Both the position numbers and the translations under genes were made by a program. A stretch of 17,144 nucleotides of DNA from Chitinophagaceae bacterium. GTDB taxonomy: Bacteria; Bacteroidota; Bacteroidia; Chitinophagales; Chitinophagaceae. Shown in pieces: positions 5,801 to 14,170 of this stretch. The notes below the pieces were generated by a model. The model saw nothing but the letters and a program-made list of their open reading frames with translations. It was not told the origin of the DNA and did no database searches. Numbering within the stretch: the first letter of the stretch is position 1; each line of letters begins with the position of its first letter. The stretch covers positions 1-17,144 of the forward strand of contig JAGOUF010000008.1 of the NCBI GenBank assembly GCA_018061385.1, given 5' to 3'.

Positions 5801-7348
5801 TTATCCAGCCCAACCTTCTCTATCTAAACTTCTATACTGAATTGCTTCGGCAATATGTTCAGCTTTTATTTTTTCGCTTGCTGCTAAATCAGCAATGGTA
5901 CGAGCAACTTTTAAAATTCTATCGTAGGCTCTAGCACTTAAGTTTAAACGTTCCATTGCTTTTTTTAATAATGCTTCACTAACATTGTCTAACACACAAA
6001 CTTCTCTTAATTGCTTACTACTTATTTGTGCATTGGCATAAATGCCAGATTGTTCGTCATATCTTTTTGCCTGAATTTCTCTGGCAACAATTACACGTTC
6101 TCTAATTTGTATTGAACTTTCACCTTTGCTATTGTGGTTGCTCAATTCACTAAAAGCTACAGGTGTAACTTCTACGTGCAAATCAATTCTATCTAGCAGT
6201 GGCCCACTTATTTTATTCAAATATTTTTGAACAGTTCCTGGGGGACAAGTACATTCTTTTTCTGGATGATTGAAGAACCCACAAGGACAAGGATTCATGC
6301 TTGCAATTAGCATAAAATTGGCAGGAAAATCCATAGCTACTTTTGCACGACTAATGGTTACTCTTCTTTCTTCCATTGGTTGCCTCATTACTTCTAACAC
6401 CGTTCTTTTAAACTCAGGTAATTCATCTAAAAACAATACACCATTGTGTGCTAAAGAAATTTCACCAGGTTGTGGGGTTCCGCCACCACCAACCAAAGCA
6501 ACATCAGAAATGGTGTGATGCGGACTTCTAAATGGTCTTTTACTTACCAAACTACTGTTTTCTGGCAGCTTACCTGCTACACTATGAATTTTGGTTGTTT
6601 CTAATGCTTCTTGCAAACTTAATGGTGGCAATATAGTTGGCAACCTTTTGGCTAGCATTGTTTTACCTGCACCTGGTGGTCCAATTAAAATTGCATTATG
6701 CCCACCGGCTGCTGCAATTTCTAATGCACGTTTAATATTTTCTTGTCCTTTAACATCGCTAAAATCAAATTCAAATTCATACTGGTTTGAGAAAAATTCA
6801 TCTCTTGTATTTACAATAATTGGTTTTAGGTGCTGTTCATTTTTAAAGAATTCAATCACATCATTTAAATGCTCAACCCCATATACCAATAAGTTATTTA
6901 CCATGCCTGCTTCTCTAGCATTTGCTTTAGGTACAATCAAGCCTTTAAAGCCTTCTTTTCTTGCTTGAATTGCAATTGGTAATGCTCCTTTTATGGGTTG
7001 AACAGTTCCGTCAAGGCTTAGTTCACCCATCAAAACATAATCTTTTAATCGTTGAGGTTCTTCAATTTGTTCACTTGCACCCAATACGCCAATTGCAATG
7101 GGTAAATCAAATGCACTGCCAGTTTTTTTAATATCAGCCGGAGCTAAATTGATTACAATTTTTGTACGAGGAAAACTTAAACCATTTGTTTTTATTGCAC
7201 TTTCAATTCGTTGAAAGCTTTCTTTTACAGCATTATCTGGTAAGCCAACAATATAATATTTTAAATCGCCTCCACTAACATTTACTTCTATGGTAATAGA
7301 TATTGCTTCAACTCCATAAACAGCACTGCCAAAGGTTTTTACCAACAT
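5801..7348 (-). CDS. yifB: YifB/ComM-family magnesium-chelatase-like AAA+ ATPase
   Basis: At 515 residues the protein matches the usual length of the family (about 500-515). The N-terminal part (1-175) is the Lon-protease-like ChlI domain, with VGLPDNAVKES (34-44) and GELSLDGTVQPIKGALP (108-124). The AAA+ core has Walker A GPPGAGKT (223-230), RPFRSPHHTISD (271-282), Walker B LFLDELPEF (305-313) and arginine-rich MRQPMEERRVTISR (321-334). A CPCG...CTCPP cysteine cluster lies at 354-370, and DRIDLHVEV (386-394) follows. The C-terminal helical domain (about 415-515) includes SARAYDRILKVARTIADL. The family member ComM is a helicase that promotes branch migration during natural transformation; many bacteria keep it without known competence. 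It starts 30 bases after an exported-protein gene on the same strand, so it may be co-transcribed. Identification is certain; the role in this organism is by family. Confidence 0.95.
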   Translation of the reverse strand: MLVKTFGSAVYGVEAISITIEVNVSGGDLKYYIVGLPDNAVKESFQRIESAIKTNGLSFPRTKIVINLAPADIKKTGSAFDLPIAIGVLGASEQIEEPQRLKDYVLMGELSLDGTVQPIKGALPIAIQARKEGFKGLIVPKANAREAGMVNNLLVYGVEHLNDVIEFFKNEQHLKPIIVNTRDEFFSNQYEFEFDFSDVKGQENIKRALEIAAAGGHNAILIGPPGAGKTMLAKRLPTILPPLSLQEALETTKIHSVAGKLPENSSLVSKRPFRSPHHTISDVALVGGGGTPQPGEISLAHNGVLFLDELPEFKRTVLEVMRQPMEERRVTISRAKVAMDFPANFMLIASMNPCPCGFFNHPEKECTCPPGTVQKYLNKISGPLLDRIDLHVEVTPVAFSELSNHNSKGESSIQIRERVIVAREIQAKRYDEQSGIYANAQISSKQLREVCVLDNVSEALLKKAMERLNLSARAYDRILKVARTIADLAASEKIKAEHIAEAIQYRSLDREGWAG

Positions 7349-7378
7349 ATAAAAAATAAATTTAGTACTTAAATACCT

Positions 7379-8083
7379 TTAATTATTTAAAAATTGAAAC
7401 ACTTTAATTAATGCTTGTTCGGGATTGTTGCTAAACTCTTCTGATTGAAAAAATTCTGTAATTCCTGTTTTGGTTTTAAACTCTTTTTGTATTGCAGATG
7501 AGTTGAGTTTTAGTTTTTTAATTTTCTGATCGGCTTGATTTGTATAATAATAATCAAAGTTTAAATCGAACTGACGCAAGTCTGATTGTATGTAATTTGT
7601 ACCAACATATCCCAATGTTGCATAATACTTTTTATACAAACTGAATTGCGATCCTTTGTAAACCAATTGAAAAAATTGTTTCTCCTTTGAATAAATATAT
7701 TTCCCATGCACAAAAAACAAAGGTTGAGAAATATTTTCTTGATTGACAACTTTAAGATAAAAAGAATCAACATCTCTATTTTCCAAAATAAAAGGGGCAG
7801 ATTTCCCTTGTTCAACTATCTCGATTGCTTGAGAATATGTATTGTAACTCACCTGAACATTTAGAGTATTGGCAGATGGAGTAAACACATTTCCATCATT
7901 TTTTTCACCAAATAAATAAGGCGTTCCAGTAACTTTAAAACTGCCAATTCTTACTACTTCAGTTCCGCCTTTTTCAAGCATTAATCTTAAATATGCCTGA
8001 GCAGGATCTGTATAAGATGCTGCTTGAGAAAACACATTTGTGCTAATAAATGTTACAAAAAATAATCTAAATAAATATTTCAT
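7379..8083 (-). CDS. Exported protein of unknown function
   Basis: I do not recognise this 234-residue protein. I start it at 8083, where it begins with a clean signal peptide (MKYLFRLFFVTFISTNVFSQ). An in-frame ATG at 8125 lies inside the upstream terminator hairpin and would add 14 residues ahead of the signal. A second in-frame ATG at 8101 would add 6. The mature part begins ASYTDPAQAYLRLMLEKGG. It has a repeated strand/turn pattern, many aromatic residues (YKKYYATLGYVGTNY near residues 151-165, FDYYYTNQAD near 177-186) and a helical tail ending IKVFQFLNN. There is no lipobox and no Por-secretion C-terminal domain. It precedes yifB by 30 bases on the same strand. A structural or ligand-binding periplasmic protein is possible; I assign no function. 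Confidence 0.6.
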   Translation of the reverse strand: MKYLFRLFFVTFISTNVFSQAASYTDPAQAYLRLMLEKGGTEVVRIGSFKVTGTPYLFGEKNDGNVFTPSANTLNVQVSYNTYSQAIEIVEQGKSAPFILENRDVDSFYLKVVNQENISQPLFFVHGKYIYSKEKQFFQLVYKGSQFSLYKKYYATLGYVGTNYIQSDLRQFDLNFDYYYTNQADQKIKKLKLNSSAIQKEFKTKTGITEFFQSEEFSNNPEQALIKVFQFLNN

Positions 8084-8113
8084 ATACTTTTTATTGGGCA
8101 TTAAGATAATAAA

Positions 8114-8141
8114 AAAGGTTGTCATTTAACTGACAACCTTT
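8114..8141 (-). terminator. Intrinsic terminator of the SusC/SusD/DUF1735 operon
   Basis: An 11-bp perfect stem (AAAGGTTGTCA at 8114-8124 pairing with 8131-8141, 6-base loop) is followed on the minus strand by a TTTTTTATT tract. It lies 25 bases past the DUF1735 stop and 30 bases before the next start, so it isolates the uptake operon from the gene pair ending in yifB. Confidence 0.85.
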
Positions 8142-8166
8142 AAAGGTTTAGAATTCGTATATTTTA

Positions 8167-9102
8167 TTAACGTTTTCCTATGTATCTAAGCGTATCATAA
8201 AAACGACGCAATGCGTTACCGTTGTACTCCCAACACAAATACATTTTCTTAGTTGCAGGATCATAGTAGTTGTTAACTCCAGGATCTGTTGCATAACCAT
8301 AAGTAACACCAGAACCAGGCATACCTGTAATTGTGGTTGCTTGATTGGTTACTAAATCAAATCCAAAGTTTGGAGATACTGCTGCACCATACCAATTAAC
8401 TGCACCAGGAGCTGTACCAATTGGTTGTCCATAATCTCCAAATGGAGGATAATACAAAGCCACGGAGTTTGGTCCAGTTGTAATCATGTGTACATTGATA
8501 TCAAATGGAAATGTGTAAGGTGAGCGATTGTGATAACCAGTTAAATTATAAATACCATCGTATTTGTTTTTAATGTTAAACAAAATCAACAAATCTTTTA
8601 AGTTACTAGCAATAGTATAACCAGCATCGGTACTAGCAATACTAATTCCTAACGCATAAGTTATAGATGCATCTAAACTTGTTGTGCTAGAAACGTTTAT
8701 AGGTAATTTACCTAAAGTTTCTCCTTGCTTAATCGTAATCACTAAAGACGACGGTATAGTATATACACTTGTTGGTAAAGCTATGGCAGATGTACCATTT
8801 GCAGTGTTATAATCTGCAATTAAAGTTGGCTTTAATGCAAGGTTAATTTTAATATCAGCAGGGGCTGGTTTTCCACCCAATAAATTAGCTACCACTATAT
8901 CTGCCACAACTTGTGGTGTAGCAGTTAAATCCAATCCATAAGATTGTGGATCAGAGGCTAAAGGTAAACCAATACCTACAGGAGAAGTTTCTGGAGAATT
9001 GATACCATATACATGATCTTCAAATCCTTTGTCTTTTAAACAACCAGTTGTAACAGTAAGCATTAAAGCAAACAGTATAATAATTGATGTTATTTTTTTC
9101 AT
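8167..9102 (-). CDS. DUF1735-type outer-membrane lipoprotein of the Sus operon
   Basis: The protein is 311 residues from the ATG at 9102. A longer frame reaches 9138, but its first 12 residues overlap the SusD-like gene and precede a clear lipoprotein signal, MKKITSIIILFALMLTVTTGC, with the lipobox Cys at 21. The start of the mature part (LKDKGFEDH) and an Ig-like domain with INLALKPTLIADYN (about 85-98), TLGKLPINVSSTTSLDASIT (about 129-148) and ISIASTDAGYTIAS (about 154-167) match the DUF1735 pattern. These proteins are often the third gene of SusC/SusD operons and are thought to be surface ligand-binding lipoproteins. The C-terminal half is rich in Tyr, Gly and Pro and ends RRFYDTLRYIGKR. 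It follows the SusD-like gene by 23 bases and ends before a terminator. The bound ligand is unknown. Confidence 0.75.
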   Translation of the reverse strand: MKKITSIIILFALMLTVTTGCLKDKGFEDHVYGINSPETSPVGIGLPLASDPQSYGLDLTATPQVVADIVVANLLGGKPAPADIKINLALKPTLIADYNTANGTSAIALPTSVYTIPSSLVITIKQGETLGKLPINVSSTTSLDASITYALGISIASTDAGYTIASNLKDLLILFNIKNKYDGIYNLTGYHNRSPYTFPFDINVHMITTGPNSVALYYPPFGDYGQPIGTAPGAVNWYGAAVSPNFGFDLVTNQATTITGMPGSGVTYGYATDPGVNNYYDPATKKMYLCWEYNGNALRRFYDTLRYIGKR

Positions 9103-9125
9103 AATTATATTTTTAGTTGTGTTGA

Positions 9126-10793
9126 TTAATTGTCCCAAAATACTTTACCATATTTAGAAATTGTACCTTCTGCACCAACATTGGTTGGATTGTAGTTATA
9201 CTCATTTTGAGGATATAACAAACGAGTAGGTATTTGGGTTGCCGTGTTTGCTGGAGAAACTGAAATTGCAGGGCCAGCTGAATTTGCTGGATAACCAGCT
9301 GCAGGGCTTGGAGCAAAACCAGCACTAACACCATAAATAAAATGATCTACGTTTGTACCAGCTTTGTTTTTCATATTTACTCTTCTATAGTCTGAAAATA
9401 CTTCTAATGGTGCAATACCATTTAATGCAAACCATTTTTGAGTAATGATGGTAAACAAACCACCAGCAGGTAAACCAGCACCTTGAGAAACGCCATTATA
9501 ATCAACATCTGGATAAGTTGCATTACCTGTTAAGTAACCAGCTGCACCAGTAGCTCCTACTAAAGCAAAAGATTCAGTAACTGCAGCTTGCATCATAACA
9601 TCAGCACTACCAGCAATAAATCCTCTATTTCTTGCTTCTGCTTGTAAAAACAAACTCTCGGTTCCTGTTAAAATCCATTGTGCAGCAGTGTAAGTTTTTG
9701 TAAGTCCTGGTCCAATACCTGCTAATTCAGAAGCTGAATTTTCTGTTAAAGAAGGAGCACCATAAGCTACACCTTTTAAACCAGCATCTCCTGCCTTGTA
9801 AAAACGAGATTCTCTTGGATCGCCATTCCACTCATAATATTCAATTGCATAAGAATTTGCTTTGTAATATTGAGCATTTTGTGTAGGAGAACCAGTAATT
9901 GAAGCTACATAACTAGCAAAAAATGGATTTTGACGACTATCTGACGAGTTGGTATAACCAGGGTTAACTGAAGCGTTTTCACCTGCTGCTAAAAATCCAT
10001 TTCCTTCAGTAGTAATTTTTGCTAACTCAGCAGCAATATCAAAGCCAGCTACTGTTCCATTGGGTACTAAAACACCACCGTTCATTAAATGAACAAGTAA
10101 TCGTAATTTTAAAGTGTTACCAAATTTTGCCCAACGAACTTTTGATGCTGCCATTGTAGTTCCAGCATATTGAGATGTGCCAAACATGATATCATCGGCC
10201 AAAATGCTTTTATTAGGACCAGTAGTAGATTCGTTGGCACTTTTAATTAAAGCAATACCTGTATCAATTTGTTTAAACAAATCTTTATAAATATCTAATC
10301 CTTTATCATATTTAGGCGTTGTGTTACCACCACCTTTTAATGCTTCTGAATAAGGTACATTGTTGTACAAATCTACTAAAATTGAATAATTGTGAGCTTT
10401 CATAATACGTGCAATACCAGCATAAAAATCAGCTCCATTTTTTGTAGCTTGTATTTGCATAGTTTGATAATCGTAGTTATTATCATACAAAGAATTCCAA
10501 ATTCCTCCTTGGAAGTTTGTAGTTACGTTGTAACTTTCTTCTGTTGTACTTGGAGCATAAGTACCAGAACGTGCCCAGTAACCTAACCAGTTTTGTAACC
10601 ATCCCCAGTTAGTAGCAACTGCTCTTGCTGTATTGTTTAATGCAGCAGGTAAAATTGCGTTGTAGGCAATCGTACTATCGGTTGGTTGATTGGGGTTTTG
10701 ATTAACATTCAATGTTTCTTTACTACAGCTCGACACACCAGCAATAATTAATATTGCAGTTGTAGTGCTGTAAAATATTTTTCTAAGTTTCAT
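9126..10793 (-). CDS. SusD/RagB-family nutrient-binding lipoprotein (SusD-like_2 type)
   Basis: The 555-residue protein begins with a lipoprotein signal ending AGVSSC, with the acylated Cys at 23. The mature N-terminus, NVNQNPNQPTDS (29-40) then AILPAALNNTA (46-56), is typical of the SusD-like_2 branch. TPR-like helices follow, including GIARIMKAHNYSILVDLYNNVPYSEA (about 125-150), which is the conserved SusD helix pair, and RWAKFGNTLKLRLLVHL (about 219-235). Late in the protein QWILTGTESLFLQAEARNRG (about 374-393) is another family helix. SusD-like proteins form the lid over the partner SusC barrel and capture the ligand at the cell surface. The start lies 19 bases after the SusC-like stop. 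No glycan-degrading enzyme is adjacent, so the substrate cannot be inferred from context. Confidence 0.9.
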   Translation of the reverse strand: MKLRKIFYSTTTAILIIAGVSSCSKETLNVNQNPNQPTDSTIAYNAILPAALNNTARAVATNWGWLQNWLGYWARSGTYAPSTTEESYNVTTNFQGGIWNSLYDNNYDYQTMQIQATKNGADFYAGIARIMKAHNYSILVDLYNNVPYSEALKGGGNTTPKYDKGLDIYKDLFKQIDTGIALIKSANESTTGPNKSILADDIMFGTSQYAGTTMAASKVRWAKFGNTLKLRLLVHLMNGGVLVPNGTVAGFDIAAELAKITTEGNGFLAAGENASVNPGYTNSSDSRQNPFFASYVASITGSPTQNAQYYKANSYAIEYYEWNGDPRESRFYKAGDAGLKGVAYGAPSLTENSASELAGIGPGLTKTYTAAQWILTGTESLFLQAEARNRGFIAGSADVMMQAAVTESFALVGATGAAGYLTGNATYPDVDYNGVSQGAGLPAGGLFTIITQKWFALNGIAPLEVFSDYRRVNMKNKAGTNVDHFIYGVSAGFAPSPAAGYPANSAGPAISVSPANTATQIPTRLLYPQNEYNYNPTNVGAEGTISKYGKVFWDN

Positions 10794-10812
10794 ATTCTTT
10801 CGCTTTAATAAG

Positions 10813-13800
10813 TTAGAAGTTTAATGTTAGGTTAGCACCAAAAATTCTTGTTGGTGGTGTATTATCACGATCATTTACACCTTGTGCATTACCACTTGTG
10901 TTCGAAAATTCTGGGTCAGTCCACTCATTGGTTTTAGGTAAAAACAACAATAAATTTCTTCCTGTAAGTGTAAACGTTGCACCTTTAATAGCATTACGTG
11001 TAAACTTGTTAAATACTTTATTAGGCACACTGTAACTAATTGCAACTTCTCTTAATTTCCAGAAAGAACCGTCTGCTAAATAGTTAGAATTAACTGTTGT
11101 ATTAATATTTTGAGACCAGAAATTGTAACCACCATCCATATAGATACTTGTGTTAGGTACAGATTTTCCAGTGCCATCTAAAGTTACAGAGTTAGGGAAA
11201 ATAAATGGTTGACGATTGTTCTGTGCACTTCTTACAGAAATACCAGAGAAATCCATATCTGGACCAATACCACTATAAATTTGGTTTCCACCTCTATAAT
11301 CTGCTACTACACTAAAGTTAAATTGTTTCCAATTTACATTTAAGTTTAAACCTAAGATATGATTTGGAATTGTACGGCCAAACATTTTAACAACTGGGTC
11401 AATTGAAGGAAAACCAGTATTTGGATCAACAATTGCTCTTCCTTCTGCATCTCTTAAATAATCAGAAAGCTTAAACATGTATGCACTTTGGCCTTTAATA
11501 ATAAAATTACCATTGCCAATTCCTAATTCATCAACTCCATCAACCAATGATGTTACTTTATTGGTTTGGTATGTGTAGTTAATTTTGAAATCGATATTTA
11601 CTTTATTAATTCTAACCAATGGAGTTAATTTTAAATCAAACTCCAATCCTTTATTTACAAAAGATGCTGCGTTTAACAATGCAGATGGGAAACCAGTTGC
11701 AGCAGAATAAGCTACAGTGATTAACTGATTTGTATTGTTTTGCTCGTATGCAGTTGCTTCAAAATTAATTTTGTTTTTATTGAACGACATTTCAAGGCCA
11801 ACTTCTTTGTTAATTACAAACTCTGGAGAATATTTACTTAAACGTAAAGTATTATCAGACGTAAAACCTTGTAGTGTTCCAAAAGGAAAACCACTTGCAG
11901 ATGAGTATGTGTTCTCTAAACTATAAGCACCTAAATTTACATTACCTGTTTTAGACAATGCAGCACGTACTTTTAAATAAGAAAGTGTTTTGTTATTTTT
12001 TAAAGCAGGTATTGCATCTGTTAATACTGCAGATACGCTAGCTCCTGGGTAAAAGAAGCTAATATCTTTCATATTAAAGTTGTAGAAATAACCCAATCTA
12101 GAATCAATATCATAACTTCCTGTTACTTCAGCAAAAGCCCATCCATTGTAACCAACTGCAAGCTTACCAAAATATCTATTTAATCTAGTTTTAGAATTGC
12201 TTTCAGATACGCCAGGCTCTCCTTTACGTACTAAAATGTTGAAGATTGACATTCCTAAATTGCTAGAAGAAATACTGATGTTTTTAGCACTTGTTTCACG
12301 ATATGAAGTACCTACCAATAAATCAAATCTTACTTTATCAAACGACTTGTTTATTGAAGCAAAAAACTCCGAATTAATTCTGCTAGAGAATGAAGAAGCA
12401 TCCGCAACAGCTCCTGTTAAATCGCCTGTACCTGCAATACTTTTTCCACTTGCTTTAGCATCTAAAGAGTAAGTAAAAGCAGTTTGTGTGCTTTTTGAAG
12501 TATTGTTGGTAACAGTTGCACCTAAACGATACGTAAAGTTTAACCAAGATGTTGGTTTGTAATTTAACTCAACATTACCTAAGATATCATCACCTCTTCC
12601 TTTTGCACGAAAGTTATCAATCATGAAATAAGGGTTAGAGTAATAATCGTTAAAGTAACCATTAGGGCTGCTCCAAAAACTAGAACCTTGAGAATAGTCA
12701 GATCCATAAGGTGTATTCCAATTTTCAAAACGTGTAATTGGAACGTGCATTGGTGTATTAATTAAGTTCCAATATGGAGTATAATCTCTACCATTTCCAA
12801 AGCTAGAACCTGCATTAACATTGTAATCTTGACGAGTATATGTTACACCAAAACTTGCTTTAAAGTTGTTGTATTCTTTAGAAGATTGTACTCTAAAAGA
12901 AGTTCTATTATTAACATCTTTTGGTAAAACGCCTTTAATAGAAACGTTTTGAGCACTCAAATAGAAATCGCCTGTAGAAAAAGAAATATCTGTTTGATTG
13001 GTTACACCAGTATTCCAGAACTTTCTTTTCTCATCGGGTTTAGCTGTATAATCAACCATAAACTTTGAACCATCGGGTGCATTTCTACCAATTTGTATCA
13101 TGCTGCCATCAAATGCTGGACCATAACACTGATTTTCAATTGGATCGTAAACGCCATAACCAAAAGCATCTACACCAGAGCCAGAACCAAACTGTGTTTG
13201 TAACTTAGGCATAAAAGAAACTGTTTCAAACTGTGTAGTATGACTTACAGTAATACTAGCTTTTTGCTTAGACCCTCTTTTAGTTGTAACGATAATAGCA
13301 CCATTTACACCATCTGGTCCATAAACTGCGGTTGCAGATGATGATTTTAATATTACCACATCGGCAATATCATTTGGGTTAATAGAGTTAATGTAACCTA
13401 AGCTAATAGGTACACCATCTAATACCAACATGGGTTGATTATTACCAGTTAAAGAACGAATACCTCTTAAAGTAATTCTTGTGTCTGCAAATACACCATT
13501 GTTGGTAGTTTGAATGTTTAATCCAGAAACCTTTCCAGTTAATCCATTTTGTAAATTAACTACTTTGGCTTGGGTTAAATCTTTAGAACTAACTTTTGCA
13601 GTAGAATAACCCAATTCTTTTGCTTGACGTTGAACCCCTAAAGCTGTAGTTACAACTACCACTTCAGATGTTCCTGCTTCTCTTACTAAAGAAATATTTA
13701 AGTTAGAAGCTGCTGTAACTTTTACTTCCTTAGAAGTTAAGCCTACACCAGAAATAACCAAAACATCTCCAGTTTTTGCATTAATTTTAAAATTACCATT

Positions 13801-13965
13801 GGCATCGGCGGCTACGCCAGTTTTTGTACCTTTAACTAAAATAGACGCAAAGGGAACAACTTCTCCTTTATCGTCTATTACTGTACCCGAAATAACTCGG
13901 GACTGGGCAAATGCTACTAGTGCTGTAAATAGCATTAACACCAAAAAAATGGGCATTTTTCTCAT
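10813..13965 (-). CDS. SusC/RagA-family TonB-linked outer-membrane receptor
   Basis: This is a 1050-residue TonB-dependent transporter of the SusC class. Residues 1-20 are a signal peptide ending AFA before QSRVISG. A carboxypeptidase-regulatory-like domain follows (about 23-95: ISGTVIDDKGEVVPFASILVKG and YEV-like strands). The plug domain (about 110-232) carries the class signature LVLDGVPI (180-187) and SSSATAVYGPDGVNGAIIVTTKRG (208-231). The rest is a beta barrel ending in GANLTLNF with a terminal Phe, as needed for outer-membrane insertion by BAM. It is the first gene of the operon with the SusD-like and DUF1735 lipoproteins and the likely pore for their ligand, energised by TonB. Length is within the normal range for the class. 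No N-terminal anti-sigma-interacting STN domain is present, and no adjacent sigma/anti-sigma genes exist, so control is not by that route from this locus. Confidence 0.95.
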   Translation of the reverse strand: MRKMPIFLVLMLFTALVAFAQSRVISGTVIDDKGEVVPFASILVKGTKTGVAADANGNFKINAKTGDVLVISGVGLTSKEVKVTAASNLNISLVREAGTSEVVVVTTALGVQRQAKELGYSTAKVSSKDLTQAKVVNLQNGLTGKVSGLNIQTTNNGVFADTRITLRGIRSLTGNNQPMLVLDGVPISLGYINSINPNDIADVVILKSSSATAVYGPDGVNGAIIVTTKRGSKQKASITVSHTTQFETVSFMPKLQTQFGSGSGVDAFGYGVYDPIENQCYGPAFDGSMIQIGRNAPDGSKFMVDYTAKPDEKRKFWNTGVTNQTDISFSTGDFYLSAQNVSIKGVLPKDVNNRTSFRVQSSKEYNNFKASFGVTYTRQDYNVNAGSSFGNGRDYTPYWNLINTPMHVPITRFENWNTPYGSDYSQGSSFWSSPNGYFNDYYSNPYFMIDNFRAKGRGDDILGNVELNYKPTSWLNFTYRLGATVTNNTSKSTQTAFTYSLDAKASGKSIAGTGDLTGAVADASSFSSRINSEFFASINKSFDKVRFDLLVGTSYRETSAKNISISSSNLGMSIFNILVRKGEPGVSESNSKTRLNRYFGKLAVGYNGWAFAEVTGSYDIDSRLGYFYNFNMKDISFFYPGASVSAVLTDAIPALKNNKTLSYLKVRAALSKTGNVNLGAYSLENTYSSASGFPFGTLQGFTSDNTLRLSKYSPEFVINKEVGLEMSFNKNKINFEATAYEQNNTNQLITVAYSAATGFPSALLNAASFVNKGLEFDLKLTPLVRINKVNIDFKINYTYQTNKVTSLVDGVDELGIGNGNFIIKGQSAYMFKLSDYLRDAEGRAIVDPNTGFPSIDPVVKMFGRTIPNHILGLNLNVNWKQFNFSVVADYRGGNQIYSGIGPDMDFSGISVRSAQNNRQPFIFPNSVTLDGTGKSVPNTSIYMDGGYNFWSQNINTTVNSNYLADGSFWKLREVAISYSVPNKVFNKFTRNAIKGATFTLTGRNLLLFLPKTNEWTDPEFSNTSGNAQGVNDRDNTPPTRIFGANLTLNF

Positions 13966-14010
13966 GTGTATTTAGTTTATGTGGAATAAGAAGTGATAAA
14001 TATAGATACA

Positions 14011-14074
14011 TTTTAACAAAAAGTTAAAATTTGTTAAAAAAAAACAATTTAACACTTTGTTGTTTTAGACAACA
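14011..14074. repeat. Cluster of inverted repeats in the susC/folD control region
   Basis: TTTTAAC (14011-14017) and GTTAAAA (14023-14029) form a perfect 7-bp inverted repeat with a 5-base spacer. Another GTTAAAA begins at 14033 and TTTAAC lies at 14048-14053. TGTTGT (14058-14063) and ACAACA (14069-14074) form a second inverted repeat with spacer TTTAG. The matches are seen directly. They lie between the likely susC -7 box and its ATG, so they could be operators or leader-RNA hairpins. AT-rich chance matching is also possible. Confidence 0.4.
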
Positions 14075-14077
14075 CCT

Positions 14078-14085
14078 CAAAAATA
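14078..14085 (-). promoter_or_regulatory. Candidate -7 box of the SusC/SusD operon
   Basis: On the minus strand this reads TATTTTTG, an exact TAnnTTTG match, 112 bases upstream of the SusC ATG. No clear TTG -33 element is found at the usual distance. If used, it would give a leader of about 100 bases containing the inverted repeats at 14011-14074. Confidence 0.4.
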
Positions 14086-14157
14086 TTTGCTGCATAACAT
14101 TTAAAAAAGAAATTTCAGCTAACTAATAAAATAATAGCAACCTGTAATACTAGGCTT

Positions 14158-14165
14158 TACATTTG
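14158..14165 (+). promoter_or_regulatory. -7 box immediately before folD
   Basis: TACATTTG is an exact TAnnTTTG match ending only 5 bases before the folD ATG at 14171. A start of transcription at the usual distance would fall on or next to the ATG, implying a leaderless or near-leaderless mRNA. No TTG -33 element is apparent. Confidence 0.45.
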
Positions 14166-14170
14166 CAATC

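Noticed and set aside
8135..8148. Palindrome AACCTTTAAAGGTT next to the sus terminator, as a possible antiterminator
   Set aside because: The alternative pairing has only about four usable base pairs once a loop is allowed, far weaker than the 11-bp terminator stem, so an attenuator is not supported.
9103..9138. Longer start for the DUF1735 lipoprotein
   Set aside because: The extra 12 residues precede a complete lipoprotein signal and overlap the SusD-like gene; the ATG at 9102 gives the proper lipobox position.
9113..9334. Minus-strand 73-codon frame overlapping the SusD-like 3' end
   Set aside because: It is out of frame with the SusD-like protein, very rich in Leu and Gln, and explained by the repetitive codons of the real gene.
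13601..13965. Possible STN (FecR-interacting) domain at the SusC N-terminus
   Set aside because: After the signal peptide the chain goes straight into the carboxypeptidase-regulatory-like domain, and no sigma/anti-sigma genes are adjacent.
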